Below the pieces are notes generated by a model. It saw only the letters and a list, made by a program, of their open reading frames with translations. It was not told the origin of the DNA and made no database searches. A stretch of DNA of 9,510 nt from contig CAYMXZ010000137.1 in NCBI GenBank assembly GCA_964394475.1, forward strand, positions 1 through 9,510, given 5' to 3'. Below, piece by piece: positions 5,595 to 9,510 of this stretch. The position numbers and the translations under genes are program-made. This stretch comes from RQOF01 sp964394475 (GTDB lineage: Bacteria; Calditrichota; Calditrichia; RBG-13-44-9). Within the stretch, counting starts at the first letter, position 1. Every line of letters begins with the position of its first letter.

Positions 5595-8500
5595 AAATCA
5601 AAACAGAAGTATTATTGATAGAGTGATTCGCTTCTGTCTGGAGAATAAATTAGTTGTTCTCCTCCTGTTGCTTTTCATCATCAGCTGGGGAATTCTGGTT
5701 GCTCCGTTCGACTGGAAATTAGGAGGAATTTCTCGGGATCCCATACCCGTCGATGCCATTCCAGACATCGGGGAAAATCAACAAATTGTTTTTACGGAAT
5801 GGATGGGTCGCTCTCCGCAGGATGTGGAAGATCAGATTACCTATCCCCTCACGGTTTCTTTAATGGGGATTCCGGGAGTCAAAACCATCCGAAGTTACTC
5901 CATGTTTGGCTTTTCGACGATTTATCTCATCTTCGAGGATCTGGCCGAGTTTTACTGGGCGCGCTCACGGGTATTAGAAAAATTAAACAGCCTGTCATCG
6001 GGGATATTACCACCCGGGGTACAGCCCAGACTTGGCCCGGATGCCACGGCTCTGGGTCAGGTATTCTGGTACACGCTGGAAGGACTGGATCAGGAAGGCA
6101 AGCCAACCGGTGGATGGGACTTACAGGAGTTGCGAAGCATTCAGGATTGGTATGTACGGTATGCCCTGCTGTCCACCGAAGGTGTGAGTGAGGTCGCTTC
6201 TATTGGCGGATTTGTGCAGGAATATCAGATCGATGTGGATCCAGCAGCCATGCTGGCCGCTAATGTTTCTCTCCAGGAAGTGGTAGAAGCAGTAAAAATG
6301 TCCAATCTGGATGTCGGTGCCAGCAGTATCGAAATCAATCAGGTGGAATATATTATTCGGGGAATTGGATTTGTAAAAAAAGTGTCCGATCTGGAAAATT
6401 CTGTCGTGAAGGTCAATGAAAACGTACCGATCTTCATCAAAAATATTGCACAGGTAGTAACAGGTCCCGCCTTTCGCTCCGGTGCTCTCGATAAAGCCGG
6501 CACGGAAGCAGTAGGAGGTGTGGTGGTCGTACGGTATGGCGAGAATCCCCTGCGGGTGATTCAGAATCTGAAGGAAAAAATAAAAGAAATATCGCTGGGA
6601 TTACCTTCCAAAACGCTGTCAGATGGAACAAAGAGTCAGATTCACATTGTACCGTTTTATGATCGTACCGGGCTGATTCAGGAAACATTGAATACACTCA
6701 ATGTAGCCATCTATCAGGAAATTTTAGTGACCATCATTGTGATGCTGGTGATGCTCATGCATTTACGGAGTTCGCTGCTGATCTCGGCTCTGCTGCCAGT
6801 AGCGGTATTAATGACCTTCATCTTTATGAAAATTTTCAGAATCGATTCAAACATCGTCTCCCTCTCCGGTATCGCCATCGCCATTGGAACAATGGTGGAC
6901 ATGGGAATAATCATTAATGAGAATATCCTTCGCCATCTGGAAAAGGCTTCAGCGGAGGAGAACAAATTGGAGGTCATATTCAGAGCATCCAGTGAGGTGG
7001 GCAGTGCGATCGTGACGGCAGTATCTACCACCGTGGTAAGTTTCCTCCCGGTATTCGCCATGCAGGCGGCTGAAGGAAAACTCTTTAAGCCACTGGCATT
7101 TACCAAAACCTTTGCCCTAATCGCTTCGGTAATTGTCGCAGTGACCATCATACCTTCTTTTGCTCAAATTTTATTTACTGGAAAAATCAAAAGTCAGCAT
7201 CTGCGAAAAGGGGTAAATATTTTCCTGCTTATCAGCGGCATTTTCGCATTTATTTTCGTGAAGTGGTGGGTAGGTGTGATTTTACTGTTTGCGGCGGCTT
7301 ACCAGCTTTTCGCTCCCCGTATACCCCAGACTCAGCAGAAGTATCTGCCCTGGATCGTAAATGGTTTCGCCATCCTGGTCGTCATCACTCTGCTGGCATC
7401 AGATTGGTTACCTTTAGGAATAGATAAAGGAATCCTATTCAATCTCCTGTTTGTGGGAGTGCTCATCGCTGGTCTGCTGGCGTGTTTTGCAATTTTTAAG
7501 AAATTCTATCGATCCATACTGGAATGGGCGTTGAGCCACAAGGCTGTTTTCTTTAGTATCCCGACTTTTATTGTGATATTGGGACTGGTTATCTGGCTGG
7601 GGTTGAATACTTTCTTGGGATGGCTTCCGCCTTCAATTCGTTCACTGTCACCAATATCTTTTCTGACTCATACTTTTCCTGGTATGGGAAAAGAGTTTAT
7701 GCCCACTCTGGATGAAGGGTCGTTTTTGTTTATGCCAACCACCATGCCGCATGCTTCGATCGATGAAGCGCTCGATATTCTAAAGAAGCAGGACATGGCT
7801 ATTCATGCTATTCCTGAAGTTGAACTGGCAGTAGGTAAACTGGGCCGGGCGGATTCCCCTTTAGATCCTGCCCCGATTTCCATGTTTGAAACCATCATCA
7901 ATTATCATCCCGAATACCTGAAAGATGGGGCAGGCAATGTGCTGGCTTTCCGCTATGATCCTGATAGCATCGATTTTTTCCGAAACCGACAAGGTGAACC
8001 AGTGCTTGCCCCCGACGGCCAGCCTTATCTGGTTCGCGGAGCGTTCCTACGAGATAAAGATTATCATCTTATTCCATCCAAATTTGGAAAGCCTTTTCGA
8101 TTATGGCGTCCGCCTCTCGATACAACCTTGAATAAAGGAAGGTCTTTCTGGAGAGGCATTCAGTCTCCACAGGACATCTGGGATGAAATTATCCAGGCCG
8201 CAGAAATCCCCGGCACGACTTCCGCACCAAAACTTCAACCGATCGCAGCCCGAATCGTCATGCTGCAAAGTGGTATGAGAGCTCCTATGGGAGTAAAAAT
8301 AAAAGGTCCAGATTTGCCATCCATCGAAAAAGCAGGTCTTGCCATCGAGCGTTTCCTGAAAGAAGTCCCGGCGGTTGATCCTACCACGGTGATCGCTGAC
8401 CGGATTATTGGGAAGCCTTACCTGGAGATCATCATTGATCGAGAAGCCATTGCCCGTTATGGAATTATGCTCAGTCAAATTCAGGAAATTATCGAGGTGG

Positions 8501-9462
8501 CAATTGGCGGAAAAGTCCTGACCACCACCGTGGAAGGCAGAGAAAGATACGCCGTCCGCGTCAGATATTTGCGTGAATGGCGTGATAATATCGAATCACT
8601 CGAAAAAATTTATATCCCTACCGCCGATGGATCTCAGATCCCTTTGAAGCAACTGGCCAGTATCCGCTATGCGCGAGGAGCTGACATGATCAAGAGTGAG
8701 GATTCATTCCTGGTCGGGTATGTGATTTTCGATATGCATCCTGGTCAGGCAGAAGTTGAGGTGGTTGAGCAGGCCCAAAATTATTTACGACAAAAAATAT
8801 CCAGTGGAGAACTGCAGCTTCCCGTCGGGGTAACCTACCGTTTTGCCGGAAGTTATGAAAACCAGCTTCGCGCCCAAAAAAGGCTCTCGATTATTTTACC
8901 TTTAGCGCTGTTCATCATTTTCATGATTCTATATTTGCAATTTAGAAACATTCCCATCACTACTCTTATCTTTTCCGGAATTGCGGTCGCCTGGGCGGGA
9001 GGATTCATTATGCTCTGGTTATATTCACAAAGCTGGTTTCTGGACTTCAGCATATTGGGGATCAATCTGAGAGAACTTTTCCATATTCGACCATACAATC
9101 TAAGTGTGGCGATATGGGTTGGGTTTCTGGCCCTTTTCGGAATTGCCACCGATGATGGCGTACTCATCGGTACGTATTTAACGCAAAGTTTCCGGAAATT
9201 CGAGCCCAATTCAATTGATGCCATCAGGAAGGCAACCGTGGAAGCCGGAGTAAAGCGGGTACGACCGGCATTGATGACTACCGCCACAACCGTTCTGGCT
9301 TTGATTCCAGTCCTTTCTGCATCCGGGCGGGGAGCCGAAATCATGGTCCCCATGGCCATCCCCTCTTTTGGCGGAATGGTGATTGCCATGCTCACCATCC
9401 TGGTGGTACCTGTTTCTTATTCGGCCATAAAAGAAAAACAGTGGAAATATAAAAATAGATGA
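5584..9462 (+). CDS. cusA: CusA-like heavy-metal efflux RND pump, long form
   Basis: This is the proton-driven inner-membrane pump of the complex, 1292 residues against about 1047 in E. coli CusA. TM1 is at about 22-40 and TM2-TM6 at about 375-530. GIAIAIGTMVD439 holds the proton-relay aspartate (E. coli D405), followed by the family motif INENILRHLE. The metal-binding methionines of CusA (E. coli M573, M623, M672) align with M717 (FLFMPTTMP), M767 (DPAPISMFET) and M893 (RIVMLQSGM), which argues for Cu(I)/Ag(I) rather than Co/Zn/Cd. The last helices (about 1102-1280) include GIATD1190-D1191-G, where E. coli has E939; the position of K984 is A1229 (RPALMT). Extra segments are about four helices at 540-640, about 77 residues at 780-862 and a loop at 1148-1170. 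AGGA at 5573-5576, within the adaptor gene, precedes the ATG by 7 bases, and the 11-bp overlap suggests translational coupling. The frame is open throughout with no sign of a frameshift. Confidence 0.95.
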   Translation: MSNENQNRSIIDRVIRFCLENKLVVLLLLLFIISWGILVAPFDWKLGGISRDPIPVDAIPDIGENQQIVFTEWMGRSPQDVEDQITYPLTVSLMGIPGVKTIRSYSMFGFSTIYLIFEDLAEFYWARSRVLEKLNSLSSGILPPGVQPRLGPDATALGQVFWYTLEGLDQEGKPTGGWDLQELRSIQDWYVRYALLSTEGVSEVASIGGFVQEYQIDVDPAAMLAANVSLQEVVEAVKMSNLDVGASSIEINQVEYIIRGIGFVKKVSDLENSVVKVNENVPIFIKNIAQVVTGPAFRSGALDKAGTEAVGGVVVVRYGENPLRVIQNLKEKIKEISLGLPSKTLSDGTKSQIHIVPFYDRTGLIQETLNTLNVAIYQEILVTIIVMLVMLMHLRSSLLISALLPVAVLMTFIFMKIFRIDSNIVSLSGIAIAIGTMVDMGIIINENILRHLEKASAEENKLEVIFRASSEVGSAIVTAVSTTVVSFLPVFAMQAAEGKLFKPLAFTKTFALIASVIVAVTIIPSFAQILFTGKIKSQHLRKGVNIFLLISGIFAFIFVKWWVGVILLFAAAYQLFAPRIPQTQQKYLPWIVNGFAILVVITLLASDWLPLGIDKGILFNLLFVGVLIAGLLACFAIFKKFYRSILEWALSHKAVFFSIPTFIVILGLVIWLGLNTFLGWLPPSIRSLSPISFLTHTFPGMGKEFMPTLDEGSFLFMPTTMPHASIDEALDILKKQDMAIHAIPEVELAVGKLGRADSPLDPAPISMFETIINYHPEYLKDGAGNVLAFRYDPDSIDFFRNRQGEPVLAPDGQPYLVRGAFLRDKDYHLIPSKFGKPFRLWRPPLDTTLNKGRSFWRGIQSPQDIWDEIIQAAEIPGTTSAPKLQPIAARIVMLQSGMRAPMGVKIKGPDLPSIEKAGLAIERFLKEVPAVDPTTVIADRIIGKPYLEIIIDREAIARYGIMLSQIQEIIEVAIGGKVLTTTVEGRERYAVRVRYLREWRDNIESLEKIYIPTADGSQIPLKQLASIRYARGADMIKSEDSFLVGYVIFDMHPGQAEVEVVEQAQNYLRQKISSGELQLPVGVTYRFAGSYENQLRAQKRLSIILPLALFIIFMILYLQFRNIPITTLIFSGIAVAWAGGFIMLWLYSQSWFLDFSILGINLRELFHIRPYNLSVAIWVGFLALFGIATDDGVLIGTYLTQSFRKFEPNSIDAIRKATVEAGVKRVRPALMTTATTVLALIPVLSASGRGAEIMVPMAIPSFGGMVIAMLTILVVPVSYSAIKEKQWKYKNR

Positions 9463-9510
9463 TTATTGATTCGGCTCCTAAAATTTTGAAGGTCATACCA
9501 GTATTCACAG

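Noticed and set aside
6714..7151. Antisense open frame of 145 codons within the pump gene
   Set aside because: It overlaps the TM2-TM6 region of the pump on the opposite strand; its sequence is the complement of membrane-helix codons and shows no independent family features.
8853..9398. Antisense open frame of 181 codons inside the pump gene
   Set aside because: It lies wholly within a well-supported RND pump gene, lacks any recognisable domain, and its composition is that of a reverse-strand shadow.
5584..9462. Possibility that the unusual pump length reflects a gene fusion or a frameshifted pseudogene
   Set aside because: The reading frame is uninterrupted, all RND landmarks occur in the right order, and the extra length is spread over several discrete inserts rather than an added terminal domain.
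9463..9510. Terminator or start of another gene after the pump
   Set aside because: Only 48 bases remain, with no stem-loop plus T-run and no ribosome binding site with start codon.

Overview
The window is a compact bacterial chromosomal segment of moderate GC content. It carries a complete tripartite copper/silver efflux operon of the Cus (HME-RND) type. Upstream of the operon are a small membrane-anchored haem-binding protein on the same strand and a divergently transcribed membrane metallophosphoesterase. Several traits suggest a Gram-negative bacterium of the Bacteroidota/FCB neighbourhood: the DUF3347-type C-terminus on the adaptor, the Haem_bd-type c-haem protein, and the four-helix YkuE-like phosphoesterase. 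Clear Shine-Dalgarno sequences precede most genes, which is unlike typical Bacteroidota and may fit a relative such as Calditrichota, Ignavibacteriota or Balneolota. This placement is inference only.

Layout: 4-1167 (minus) is the phosphoesterase. 1168-1514 is a divergent intergenic region with an exact 30-bp direct repeat, a 12-bp perfect palindrome and candidate promoters facing both ways. 1515-1952 (plus) is the haem-binding protein. 1953-2218 is a gene-free leader before the efflux genes. 2219-3511 is a TolC/CusC-like outer-membrane channel, 3552-5594 a CusB-like periplasmic adaptor, and 5584-9462 a CusA-like inner-membrane pump. The last 48 bases contain no visible gene or terminator.

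The three efflux genes are spaced as one transcription unit: 40 bp between the first two, and an 11-bp overlap between the last two. Together they should form a proton-driven trans-envelope pump. CusA-like takes up Cu(I)/Ag(I) through a methionine triad, CusB-like bridges the periplasm, and CusC-like forms the outer-membrane duct. The upstream c-type haem protein may be functionally linked to copper or redox stress in the periplasm, but that is only suggested by position.

The most notable features are in the pump and its adaptor. The CusA homologue is 1292 residues, about 245 longer than E. coli CusA. The extra length includes about four additional predicted membrane helices between TM6 and TM7, and an insert of about 77 residues between the second and third methionines of the metal-binding triad. 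The adaptor carries three potential metal-binding modules: an N-terminal heavy-metal-binding domain, a second copy embedded after the beta-barrel, and a C-terminal DUF3347. I found no transposase, CRISPR-cas genes, tRNA or rRNA.
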